A stretch of DNA of 64,000 nucleotides from Sporosarcina beigongshangi (lineage in GTDB: Bacteria; Actinomycetota; Actinomycetes; Actinomycetales; Micrococcaceae): NCBI RefSeq assembly GCF_016820535.1, contig NZ_JADHDY010000003.1, forward strand, positions 62,001 to 126,000, written 5' to 3'. The position numbers and the translations under genes were made by a program. The notes beneath the pieces were generated by a model. That model saw nothing but the letters and a program-made list of their open reading frames with translations, did not search any database and had not been told where the DNA came from. Each line of letters begins with the position of its first letter. Position 1 is the first letter of the stretch. Shown here in pieces: positions 33,627 to 41,552 of this stretch.

Positions 33627-34583
33627 TTGGCAAACTTTTTGCGACTGCTGGGACGCCGGCTCGCAGCCCTACCGTTGATGATCCTGGGTGTAACCCTGCT
33701 CGTCTTCGTGGTGCTGCAGTTCGCTCCTGGTGACCGTGCCGTTGCAGCGTTGGGCGAAGGCGCCTCACAACAGGCCCTCGACCAGTACCGCGAGGCAAAC
33801 GGTCTCAACGACCCCCTATTCATTCAATACTTCACCTACCTCGGCAAACTGCTCACAGGTGACTTTGGCACCACGCTGCCGCCCGCAAAGCCGGTCACCG
33901 AGGTCATTGCCAGCGCTTTCCCCGTTACCTTGCAGTTGACCTTCCTCGGCGTCATCATCGCAGTCGTCATCTCCCTGATTTTCGGCGTTCTCGCCGCATT
34001 GTACCGCGACACCTGGGTTGACCAAGCCATCCGTGTCTTCTCGGTTGCAGCCATTGCCACCCCGTCGTTCTGGCTGGGCATCCTGCTCATCCAGTGGTTT
34101 GCTCTCGGCAGCAACTCCTGGTTCCCCTCCGGCGGCCTGGCCGATCCGGATGAAGGGTTTGTGGGCTGGCTGCAGTCCATGACCTTGCCGGCAATCGCAC
34201 TGGCCATCCCGGTCTCCGCATCGCTGATCCGTGTGGTCCGCACCTCAATGGTTGAGGAGCTGGACCGCGATTACGTGCGCACCGCGATCGGCAACGGCGT
34301 CCCCTACACCACCGTCGTTTCCAAGAACGTCCTCCGCAACGCCCTTGTCACCCCGGTGACCGTGCTGGGCCTGCGCATCGGCTACCTGCTGGGTGGCGCC
34401 GTCGTTATTGAAATGATCTTCTCCCTGCCCGGCATGGGCCAGCAGATCCTCAACGGCATCACGAACTCGGACACCAACCTGGTCCAGGGCGTTGTCCTCG
34501 TGATCGCAGTGACCTTCGTCATCGTGAACATCCTGGTGGACCTTCTCTACCTGCTCATCAACCCCCGAATCAGGACGGTCTAA
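33627..34583 (+). CDS. Dipeptide-type ABC transporter permease (DppB-like)
   Basis: A 318-residue membrane protein with about six transmembrane segments. The N-terminal LLGRRLAALPLMILGVTLL helix is typical of DppB/OppB. A large outer loop follows (~35-100), and the ATPase-contact EAA-like region is RDYVRTAIGNGVPYTTVVSK. The start is probably TTG 33627, with CGGAG 10 bases upstream. It pairs with the permease half of the next, fused gene, which starts three bases after its stop. The sialic-acid role is from context. Confidence 0.92.
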   Translation: MANFLRLLGRRLAALPLMILGVTLLVFVVLQFAPGDRAVAALGEGASQQALDQYREANGLNDPLFIQYFTYLGKLLTGDFGTTLPPAKPVTEVIASAFPVTLQLTFLGVIIAVVISLIFGVLAALYRDTWVDQAIRVFSVAAIATPSFWLGILLIQWFALGSNSWFPSGGLADPDEGFVGWLQSMTLPAIALAIPVSASLIRVVRTSMVEELDRDYVRTAIGNGVPYTTVVSKNVLRNALVTPVTVLGLRIGYLLGGAVVIEMIFSLPGMGQQILNGITNSDTNLVQGVVLVIAVTFVIVNILVDLLYLLINPRIRTV

Positions 34584-34586
34584 GTC

Positions 34587-36626
34587 ATGCGTAGCAAACT
34601 TGCCGAACGGCTCAGCGCGCCCGGCCTGCGCTTCAAGGCCCTGACACTGGGTTCCAAGCTGTCCCTGCTGTTCCTGGTGTTCATCACCCTCGTGGCGATC
34701 TTCGCCCCGCTCATCGCACCGCACGACCCGCTGCAGACCGGCGTCCCGGCCCAGCCGCCGAGCAGCGAGAACTGGTTCGGCACCGACCGCATCGGCCGCG
34801 ACATCCTCTCCCGCCTCATGTACGGCGCCCAGGCGTCGCTCATGATCGGCATCGGTGCCGTCGTCCTGGCCATCCTGCTCGGTGCCACGCTTGGCGCACT
34901 CGCGGCGACGTCGTCGAAGGGCGTCAACGAAGTCATCATGCGCATCATGGACATCCTGATGGCCTTCCCGGGCATCGCCCTGGCCGCCGTGCTGCTGACC
35001 TCGTTCGGCAACTCGGTGCCCACCATCATCGTCTCCATCGCCATCATCTACACCCCGCAGCTTGCCCGCGTGGTCCGCGCCAATGTGCTGTCCCAGTACG
35101 GCGAAGACTACGTCCGTGCCGAACGCGTGATCGGTGCAGGGCGCCTGTACATCATGGTCAAGCACATCGTGCGCAACACCGCCGCCCCGGTGCTGGTGTT
35201 CGCAACCGTCATGGTGGCCGACGCAATCATCCTGGAAGCCTCCCTGTCCTTCCTGGGCGCCGGCATCCAGGATCCCGACCCCAGCTGGGGCAACGTGATC
35301 TCCTACGGACGCAACCTGGTGCTGTCCGGCGGCTGGTGGGCAACCACCTTTGCCGGCCTCGTCATTCTGCTGACGGTCCTCTCGCTGAACATCCTCGCCG
35401 AGGGCCTCACCGATGCCATGGTGAACCCCCGCATCAAGCGCGCTGCACCTGTGAAGGACGACGACGGTTCGGCAGCTGCCGCCCTCGAGCTCGCCAAGGC
35501 TGACGCGGCGGCACGCGCGGCGATTGAGGACCCCTTTGCGGCTCTCAACGAGGAGCTGCTGCGGCTTCGGACCGTGGAGCTGTCCCGCAAGGACCGCCTC
35601 CCGCAGGTGCCCGACACTGCCCGCGTGATCCTCGAGGTGGAGAACCTCTCGATCCGCTTCCCCGGCCGCTACGGCGACACCGCAATTGTGGACAATGTTT
35701 CCTTCAGCGTCCGCGAGGGCGAAACCATGGGCCTGGTGGGCGAGTCCGGCTGTGGCAAGTCCATCACCTCCCTCGCCATCATGGGCCTGCTGCCCAAGAC
35801 CGCCGAGATCACCGGCTCCATCAAGTTCGACGGCAAGCAACTGCTGGATCCCGCCACCAAGCACGCCTCCAACAAGGCGTTCGAGGGCCTGCGCGGCGAG
35901 CAGATCGCCATGGTCTACCAGGATGCTTTGAGCTCGCTCAACCCGTCCATGCTGATCAAGGACCAGATGCTGCAGCTGACCCGCCGCAACGGCCGCAAGA
36001 CCCCGGCCGAGCTGCTGGAACTGGTGAAGCTGGATCCGGAGCGCACGCTCAGGAGCTACCCGCACGAGCTTTCCGGCGGCCAGCGCCAGCGCGTGCTGAT
36101 CGCCATGGCACTGTCCCGCTCACCCAAGATCGTGGTGGCCGACGAACCCACCACTGCCCTGGACGTCACGGTGCAGAAGCAGGTTGTCGACCTGCTGAAC
36201 GAGTTGCGCGAACAGCTCGGATTCGCCATGGTCTTCGTCAGCCACGACCTCGCCCTGGTGGCCTCGCTGGCGCACAAGATCACCGTCATGTACGCCGGAC
36301 AGGTTGTCGAATCCGGCCAGGCCTCGGAGCTGCTGGCGCACCCCACCCACGAATACACCCGTGGCCTGCTGGGCGCCGTGCTCTCCATCGAGTCCGACGC
36401 CGTCCGGCTCCACCAGATCCCGGGCACGGTCCCCTCGCCTCGCGAATTCGCCACAGGCGACCGGTTCGCGAGCCGCTCACAGCGTCCCGACGCCGACCCG
36501 AACCAGAAGCTGGCCTTTGTCCCGATCGTCCGCGACGGCGAGACCGTTGAGCATTTCTGGGCCAGCCACAGACACGAAGATGCACTGGCGGTCTCCGCCG
36601 GGGCAGATACGGAAGGTGCCTCATGA
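34587..36626 (+). CDS. Fused permease (DppC-like) and ATPase (DppD-like) subunit
   Basis: A 679-residue natural fusion. Residues 1-~285 are a DppC-type permease with an N-terminal OppC_N segment, FGTDRIGRDILSRLMYGAQA, and the EAA loop EDYVRAERVIGAGRLYIMVK. An Ala/Asp-rich linker follows (~285-345). Residues ~346-620 are an ATPase with Walker A GESGCGKS (~384), signature LSGGQRQRV (~494) and Walker B VVADEPTTALD (~515). The frame is uninterrupted and both halves look intact, so the fusion should be functional. It overlaps the next ATPase gene by four bases. Separate subunits are the rule in this family, but fused versions are known in actinobacteria. Confidence 0.93.
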   Translation: MRSKLAERLSAPGLRFKALTLGSKLSLLFLVFITLVAIFAPLIAPHDPLQTGVPAQPPSSENWFGTDRIGRDILSRLMYGAQASLMIGIGAVVLAILLGATLGALAATSSKGVNEVIMRIMDILMAFPGIALAAVLLTSFGNSVPTIIVSIAIIYTPQLARVVRANVLSQYGEDYVRAERVIGAGRLYIMVKHIVRNTAAPVLVFATVMVADAIILEASLSFLGAGIQDPDPSWGNVISYGRNLVLSGGWWATTFAGLVILLTVLSLNILAEGLTDAMVNPRIKRAAPVKDDDGSAAAALELAKADAAARAAIEDPFAALNEELLRLRTVELSRKDRLPQVPDTARVILEVENLSIRFPGRYGDTAIVDNVSFSVREGETMGLVGESGCGKSITSLAIMGLLPKTAEITGSIKFDGKQLLDPATKHASNKAFEGLRGEQIAMVYQDALSSLNPSMLIKDQMLQLTRRNGRKTPAELLELVKLDPERTLRSYPHELSGGQRQRVLIAMALSRSPKIVVADEPTTALDVTVQKQVVDLLNELREQLGFAMVFVSHDLALVASLAHKITVMYAGQVVESGQASELLAHPTHEYTRGLLGAVLSIESDAVRLHQIPGTVPSPREFATGDRFASRSQRPDADPNQKLAFVPIVRDGETVEHFWASHRHEDALAVSAGADTEGAS

Positions 36627-37450
36627 GCAAGCATGCAGCAGCCGAAGCCGTGACGGGCGCAACCCCCGTCATCGAGTTGAAGGACCTGCACGTCCACCAC
36701 CGCACCCGCTCCGGCGGGCTGTTCAAGCCCAGCTACGTGAAGGCCGTCAACGGCGTGAACTTCTCCATCAGCCGCGGCGAAACAGTGGGCATCGTGGGCG
36801 AGTCCGGCTGTGGCAAGTCCACGCTGGCCTCCGTGCTGGTCGGCCTGCAGACACCCACCTCGGGCGAGGTGCTGTTCCACGGCAAGCCGGCCATCAAGCG
36901 CAACGCAGCGATGCGCAAGCAGTTTGGCCGCTCGGTTTCCGTCGTTTTCCAGGATCCGTCCACCGCACTGAACCCGCGCATGACCATCCAGGACATCCTC
37001 GTTGACCCGCTGGCCGTCCACGGCATCGGCAACCACGCCTCGCGCCTGGCCAAGGTCTCGGAACTGTTGTCGCTGGTCGGCCTGCCGCAGTCGGCAGCCG
37101 AGGTTACGCCGTCGCAGGTTTCCGGCGGACAGCGCCAGCGCGTGGCCATTGCCCGCGCATTGGCGCTGGACCCGGACATCGTTGTGGCGGACGAGCCCAC
37201 ATCGGCACTGGACGTGTCCGTCCGCGCCCAGGTGCTGAACCTGCTCTCGGACCTGAAGAAGGAACTGAACCTGGGCATGGTCTTCATCAGCCATGACATC
37301 CAGACAGTCCGCTACGTTTCAGACCGCATCGCCGTCATGTACTACGGGCAGATCGTGGAAGAAGGCTCCGCGGAGCAGATCTTCGACAACCCCACCAACG
37401 ACTACACGAAGAAGCTTCTCGGCGCTGCCCCGTCGCTTCTGCACATCTAA
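36623..37450 (+). CDS. Dipeptide-type ABC transporter ATPase (DppF-like)
   Basis: A 275-residue ATPase. Walker A GESGCGKSTLASVL lies near 61-74, the Q-loop is VVFQDPSTALNPRMT, the signature VSGGQRQRVAIARAL and Walker B IVVADEPTSALDVS. It would form the ATPase dimer with the C-terminal half of the fused subunit. Its ATG overlaps the preceding stop (ATGA). The usual C-terminal oligopeptide-transporter extension is short here. It is followed by nanA after 35 bases. Confidence 0.94.
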   Translation: MSKHAAAEAVTGATPVIELKDLHVHHRTRSGGLFKPSYVKAVNGVNFSISRGETVGIVGESGCGKSTLASVLVGLQTPTSGEVLFHGKPAIKRNAAMRKQFGRSVSVVFQDPSTALNPRMTIQDILVDPLAVHGIGNHASRLAKVSELLSLVGLPQSAAEVTPSQVSGGQRQRVAIARALALDPDIVVADEPTSALDVSVRAQVLNLLSDLKKELNLGMVFISHDIQTVRYVSDRIAVMYYGQIVEEGSAEQIFDNPTNDYTKKLLGAAPSLLHI

Positions 37451-37485
37451 TTTTTCAACTAATAACCAATATTTGGAGTAATACT

Positions 37486-38415
37486 GTGACTACCGTCGCT
37501 TCCCAGTTCCAGGGCGTCATCCCGCCCGTCTGCACCCCCCGCACCGCCGAGGGCGCCATTGACGTCCCCTCGCTGGAAAACCTCACCCGCCACCTGCTCG
37601 ACGGCGGCGTCACCGGCCTGTTCGTCAACGGTTCCTCCGGCGAGGTCACCCACATGACCAACGCAGAGCGCGACACTGTGCTGACCACCATCGCAGGCGT
37701 CAACGCCGGCCAGGTCCCCCTGCTCGTGGGAGCAGTTGAACAGACCACCAACCGCGTTGTTGAAGAAGCTCAGCGCATGGTGTCCCTCGGCGCCGACGGC
37801 ATCGTGGCCACCAGCCAGTACTACGCCATCAGCAACGCCGAGGAGACCGGCCGCCACATCCGCACCGTCGCCGCCTCGGTTGACGTGCCCCTGTTCGTCT
37901 ACGACGTGCCGGTGCGCACCCACTTCAAGATGCCCACCGACCTGCTGCTCGAACTGGGCCGTGAAGGTGTCATTGCCGGTGTGAAGGATTCCTCGGGCGA
38001 CGACGTTTCCTTCCGCCAGCTGCTTATCGGTGCCAAGGACATCCCGAACTTTGACATCTTCACCGGCCACGAAGTGGTCGTTGACGGTGCACTGCTGGGC
38101 GGCGCACAGGGTGTCGTACCGGGCTTGGGCAACGTTGACCCGAAGGCGTACCGCCGTCTGTACGACCTCTCCGTTGCGGGCGACTGGGCAGGCGTCGCTG
38201 CCGAACAGGACCGCATCGCCGACGTCTTCAACATCGTCTACACGCCCAAGGCCGGCCGGGTTTCCGGCAACGCCGCAGGCCTGGGCGCGTTCAAGACCGC
38301 GCTGGTCCTCATGGGCATCATCAAGACCAACGTCATGAGCGCCCCGATGCTGGCACTGGATGAGGACGAGACCGCAGCCATCAAGGTCATCCTCGAGCGC
38401 ACGGGCCTGATCTAG
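37486..38415 (+). CDS. nanA: DapA-family aldolase, probable N-acetylneuraminate lyase
   Basis: A 309-residue class I aldolase of the DHDPS/NAL superfamily. LFVNGSSGEV (~45-54) is the pyruvate-carboxylate loop, Tyr139 in LFVYDVPVR is the proton relay, and Lys167 in GVKDSSGDD forms the Schiff base. It would cleave N-acetylneuraminate to N-acetylmannosamine and pyruvate. Superfamily members also include dihydrodipicolinate synthase and keto-deoxy-sugar aldolases, and sequence alone does not fully separate them. The following ROK kinase and NanE genes make NanA much the best call. It starts at GTG 37486 after TTTGGAG. Confidence 0.85.
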   Translation: MTTVASQFQGVIPPVCTPRTAEGAIDVPSLENLTRHLLDGGVTGLFVNGSSGEVTHMTNAERDTVLTTIAGVNAGQVPLLVGAVEQTTNRVVEEAQRMVSLGADGIVATSQYYAISNAEETGRHIRTVAASVDVPLFVYDVPVRTHFKMPTDLLLELGREGVIAGVKDSSGDDVSFRQLLIGAKDIPNFDIFTGHEVVVDGALLGGAQGVVPGLGNVDPKAYRRLYDLSVAGDWAGVAAEQDRIADVFNIVYTPKAGRVSGNAAGLGAFKTALVLMGIIKTNVMSAPMLALDEDETAAIKVILERTGLI

Positions 38416-38416
38416 T

Positions 38417-38480
38417 CCCCACGCCCTCCCCAATGGTTGGTCGCTAGCGACCAACCATTGGGGCCCTCGGGCGTGTGGGC
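38417..38480 (+). terminator. Long palindrome between nanA and nanK
   Basis: A loopless 36-base perfect palindrome (38428-38463, centre GCTAGC) is extended by imperfect CCCACGCCC/GGGCGTGTGGG pairing. There is no T-run, so it may attenuate rather than end transcription. Confidence 0.7.
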
Positions 38481-38540
38481 CCAACATTGCGGGTGCCTCG
38501 GAGCACTTGTTTTGCTTGATTTATACCTGAAGGATCTTTA

Positions 38541-39473
38541 ATGCGGTATGTAGTTGGCGTCGACCTCGGCGGAACCAAGACGGCGGCCGGTGTCGTGGCC
38601 GAGGACGGCTCTGTCCTGCTGACGGAGCAGATCCCCACCCTGAACCGCGACGGTGGCGAGGCCATCCTGGACGCCACCGCGGCGATGGTGCGAACCCTCA
38701 TTGAACGGGCCGCCGCCCAGGGCGCCACGGTCGACGCCGTGGGGGTCGGGTCCGCCGGCGTCATCAACGCCGCCGAGGGCACCGTCATCTCCGCCACCGA
38801 TGCCATCCTCGGGTGGACCGGAACCGCCATCACGGCGGGACTGACGGCAAGGCTGGGACTGCCGTCCGCCGTCGTCAATGATGTGCATGCGCACGCGCTC
38901 GGCGAGGCCTGGAAGGGTGCCGGCAATGGCGCCGAAACGGCCCTCATGGTGGCGTTTGGCACCGGCGTCGGCGGCAGTTTTGTGGTTGACGGCAAGCCGC
39001 TGCTCGGCCACCGCTTTGTGGGCGGGCATGTGGGGCACTTTGCCTCGCCCCTTGCCGTGCACGACGGCGCCCCCCTCCCCTGCTCCTGTGGGCACGTGGG
39101 CCATGTGGAGGCCGTCGCCTCGGGCCCGGCCATCCACGCCGCCTACGTCCGCAACGGCGGAAACCCCGCCCTGGCCGACACACGTGCAGTGTTCGACGCG
39201 GCCCGTGCAGGGGAATCGCTGGCACTGTCCGTGATTGCCACTGCCGCGGCCGCCGCCGGACAGGCCGTGGGCGGGCTCATCAACATCCTGGACCCGGCCG
39301 TCGTGGTCGTCTCCGGCGGGCTGGCCGACGCCGGTGCGCTATGGTGGTCCGGCATGGAAAACGCCATGCGCGCCGAGCTGCTTGCACCTCTGGCCGGTGT
39401 CCCGGTGGTGCGCGCCAGCCTGGGCAACACCGCTGCCATGGTGGGCGCCGCCTCCCTCGTTCTTTACCGCTAA
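38541..39473 (+). CDS. nanK: ROK family sugar kinase, probable N-acetylmannosamine kinase
   Basis: A 310-residue ROK protein. The ATP motif is GVDLGGTKTAAGVV (~5-19). Then come AFGTGVGGSFVVDGK (~133-147) and the zinc-site region GGHVGHFASP followed by LPCSCGHVGHVEA (~178-190). In typical ROK kinases that last motif is CxCGxxGCxE; here the third cysteine is His, an unusual substitution that may change metal binding. It would phosphorylate N-acetylmannosamine made by the upstream lyase. No DNA-binding domain is present, so it is a kinase, not a ROK repressor. Confidence 0.87.
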   Translation: MRYVVGVDLGGTKTAAGVVAEDGSVLLTEQIPTLNRDGGEAILDATAAMVRTLIERAAAQGATVDAVGVGSAGVINAAEGTVISATDAILGWTGTAITAGLTARLGLPSAVVNDVHAHALGEAWKGAGNGAETALMVAFGTGVGGSFVVDGKPLLGHRFVGGHVGHFASPLAVHDGAPLPCSCGHVGHVEAVASGPAIHAAYVRNGGNPALADTRAVFDAARAGESLALSVIATAAAAAGQAVGGLINILDPAVVVVSGGLADAGALWWSGMENAMRAELLAPLAGVPVVRASLGNTAAMVGAASLVLYR

Positions 39474-39495
39474 TCCCGTTTATCTAGGAGTCACT

Positions 39496-40182
39496 GTGAC
39501 GCTGAAAATGACCAACTTCGATGCACTCAAGGGACAGCTCGTGGTCTCGGCACAGGCGTACCCGGGCGAGCCCATGCGGGACCCCCGCACCATGGCCCAG
39601 ATCGCGGCGTCGGCCGTGACCGGCGGCGCTGCCGCGATCCGCGTGCAGGGCATCGCCGACATCCAGTTTGCCCGGGCCGCCGTGGAGGTTCCCGTGATCG
39701 GCCTCTGGAAGGACGGGCACGACGGCGTCTTCATCACGCCCACGCTGCGCCACGCCCTGTCCTGTGCGAGCGCCGGTGCCCACATCGTCGCGATCGACGG
39801 CACCCGCCGCCCCCGCCCGGACGGCCTGACCCTGGCCGAAACCATCGCGGGCATCCACGCGAACTCCAATTCCCTGGTCATGGCCGACTGCGGCTCCTTT
39901 GACGATGCCGTTGCGGCCGCCGAGGCAGGCGCGGACCTGATCGGCACCACCCTGGCCGGCTACTCAGGCGAACGCCCCAAGACCGACGGCCCCGACCTGG
40001 AGCTCATCGCCGAGATCGCCGCCGCCAACCTGGGCAAGCCGCTCATCGCCGAGGGCCGGATCCACTCCCCCGCCCAGGCCCGCGCCGCCATGGACGCCGG
40101 GGCCTTCGCCGTTGTGGTTGGCACCGCCATCACCCACCCGAGCACCATCACCGGCTGGTTCAAGGCCGCCCTGGACGCCTGA
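39496..40182 (+). CDS. nanE: N-acetylmannosamine-6-phosphate 2-epimerase
   Basis: A 228-residue TIM-barrel protein. LVVSAQAYPGEPMRDPRTMA opens the barrel, followed by VIGLWKDGHDGVFITPTL with a catalytic Lys. AIDGTRRPRPDG and MADCGSFDDAVAAAEAG and IGTTLAGYSG are hallmark NanE motifs, and IAEGRIHSPAQARAAMDAGA ends the phosphate site. It converts ManNAc-6-P to GlcNAc-6-P. The start is GTG 39496 with TAGGAG seven bases before. NagA and NagB, needed for the next steps, are not in the window. A terminator follows. Confidence 0.95.
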   Translation: MTLKMTNFDALKGQLVVSAQAYPGEPMRDPRTMAQIAASAVTGGAAAIRVQGIADIQFARAAVEVPVIGLWKDGHDGVFITPTLRHALSCASAGAHIVAIDGTRRPRPDGLTLAETIAGIHANSNSLVMADCGSFDDAVAAAEAGADLIGTTLAGYSGERPKTDGPDLELIAEIAAANLGKPLIAEGRIHSPAQARAAMDAGAFAVVVGTAITHPSTITGWFKAALDA

Positions 40183-40200
40183 CGGTCTGGCATCCTCCCC

Positions 40201-40245
40201 AAAAAAGGCGGTTTCCCCGCAGGCAACGCGAGGGAGCCGCCTTTT
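40201..40245 (+). terminator. Terminator of the sialic-acid operon
   Basis: AAAAGGCGG and CCGCCTTTT arms (40203-40211 and 40237-40245) are joined by a GC-rich loop and end in TTTT. Confidence 0.8.
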
Positions 40246-40450
40246 CTGTGCCCGGTGAAGACCGCCGGCGCCGGGCCGGAGCAGGCATCGGGCCGCGCAC
40301 TTGCCGCCTTGGGCCGCAACCGCCGCGGTCCATGCGGCCCGGGGCCCGGACCAGCACTGGTCTTCATCTGCGCCACAATTTGCGCGGCGTCCTTGGGATG
40401 GACCCGCCGGTGTGGAAAGGTGGCAGGTGATTGGCCCCACGAAATCTTGT

Positions 40451-40464
40451 ACTGACCAGTCAGT
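40451..40464. promoter_or_regulatory. TetR-type operator before the ABC-like/YhgE pair
   Basis: ACTGAC-CA-GTCAGT is a perfect 14-base palindrome of the type bound by TetR regulators of membrane-transport genes. It lies 45 bases before the ATG. No TetR gene is in the window. Confidence 0.6.
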
Positions 40465-40508
40465 TTCTGATATTTTGGGGCGGCTCACCTCCGGATGAAA
40501 GAACGCCC

Positions 40509-41552
40509 ATGCTAAGCACCAACCAACTGCACATCAACGGGCGGAGGCACACCTTGCTTCCGGCCACGACCGTGGAAGCCCACAAGGGCGAGGTGCTGCT
40601 CATCCAAGCAGACGGCCAGGAGCGCCGCACGGCCCTGTCGCTGGCACTGACGGGCCGCATGAAGCCCTCCTCCGGAACCGTGGCCCTGGGCCGCGACGCC
40701 TCCATGGCCGCGTTGCGCCGGCGGAGCACCGTTGTGGATGCCCCGGAGGTCAACGCACCGGAACACCATTTGACTGTCCGCTCCCTGGCTTCAGAGGACC
40801 TGGCCCTGGTCCCGTTCAAATTCCGGGACCGCACCCGGCCCACGGAATGGCTGGTCACGCGCGGCTTTCGGGATCTCCTGGGCAAGTGGGTTGAGGAGGT
40901 CGAACCCGCCAGGCTGCTGCACCTGCAGCTTGAACTCGCCCTGGCCGATCACGGCGTGGAGCTGGTGGTGGTGGATTCCCCGGACCGGCACAGCGCTGAC
41001 ACCGGGACTTGGCTGCCGCTCCTGGAACGGGCAGCCGCCGGCCGCATGGGGCTTGGCCCCGAGGCCAATGCCCAAACCCCGCCCCGCCCGCTGCTCGTTG
41101 TGGGCGTGGTGGGCCGCCTGCCCGACGGCTGGGCCGGACCTGCCGCCGTGGCCGGCAACGCCGCCCACACAGCCGCCCACGCGGCCGAAAAGCCGGACGG
41201 CCCACAAAGGCCCGCCCCAGGGGGTGACCTGGTCGAGGCGTCCGTTGCGGAGAAGGCAGCCATTGCGGTTGTCCCGGCTGAAGCAGACGGCACCGCTGGG
41301 GAGGCTGGACCCGTTGAAGCAGGCGGCGCGGCCGGGGAGTCCGGCACAGTAAGCGGTGTTGATGCAGCGGAGTCCATGGCAGCGGAGGCCGGGGAACCAC
41401 CCGCCGCACCCTCCGGTGCCGAAGCGGAAACCGCCGAATCCGCCACGCCCGCGGCCGATACCCCGGAAGCCGGGACGACGGCGCAACCCGGCCCGGCCGA
41501 CGTCGAACTTTCCGATGCAGAACACCAAGGTATCCAGAAGGAAAAGCAATGA
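40509..41552 (+). CDS. Degenerate ABC ATPase-like protein with acidic low-complexity tail
   Basis: A 347-residue protein. The first ~200 residues read like an ABC nucleotide-binding domain: GEVLLIQADGQERRTALSLA sits where Walker A should be, followed by GRMKPSSGTVALGRD and later VVVDSPDRHS near Walker B. The Walker A lysine is missing, and no LSGGQ signature is seen, so ATP hydrolysis is doubtful. Residues ~235-347 are an Ala/Gly/Glu/Pro-rich tail. Its stop overlaps the start of the YhgE-like gene (ATGA), so it probably partners that membrane protein. I cannot assign a firm function. Confidence 0.7.
   Translation: MLSTNQLHINGRRHTLLPATTVEAHKGEVLLIQADGQERRTALSLALTGRMKPSSGTVALGRDASMAALRRRSTVVDAPEVNAPEHHLTVRSLASEDLALVPFKFRDRTRPTEWLVTRGFRDLLGKWVEEVEPARLLHLQLELALADHGVELVVVDSPDRHSADTGTWLPLLERAAAGRMGLGPEANAQTPPRPLLVVGVVGRLPDGWAGPAAVAGNAAHTAAHAAEKPDGPQRPAPGGDLVEASVAEKAAIAVVPAEADGTAGEAGPVEAGGAAGESGTVSGVDAAESMAAEAGEPPAAPSGAEAETAESATPAADTPEAGTTAQPGPADVELSDAEHQGIQKEKQ

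Noticed and set aside
34245-36065. Long minus-strand open frame of ~600 codons opposite the fused transporter gene
   Set aside because: Its translation is His/Gln/Asp-rich without domains, while the plus strand encodes intact permease and ATPase motifs.
31872-37450. Peptide or nickel importer as the role of the dipeptide-type ABC genes
   Set aside because: The operon runs directly into nanA, nanK and nanE, so sialic acid is the better inference; the SBP family name alone is not specific.
37486-38415. Dihydrodipicolinate synthase (dapA)
   Set aside because: Placement with ROK kinase and NanE argues for N-acetylneuraminate lyase. Sequence alone would leave both open.
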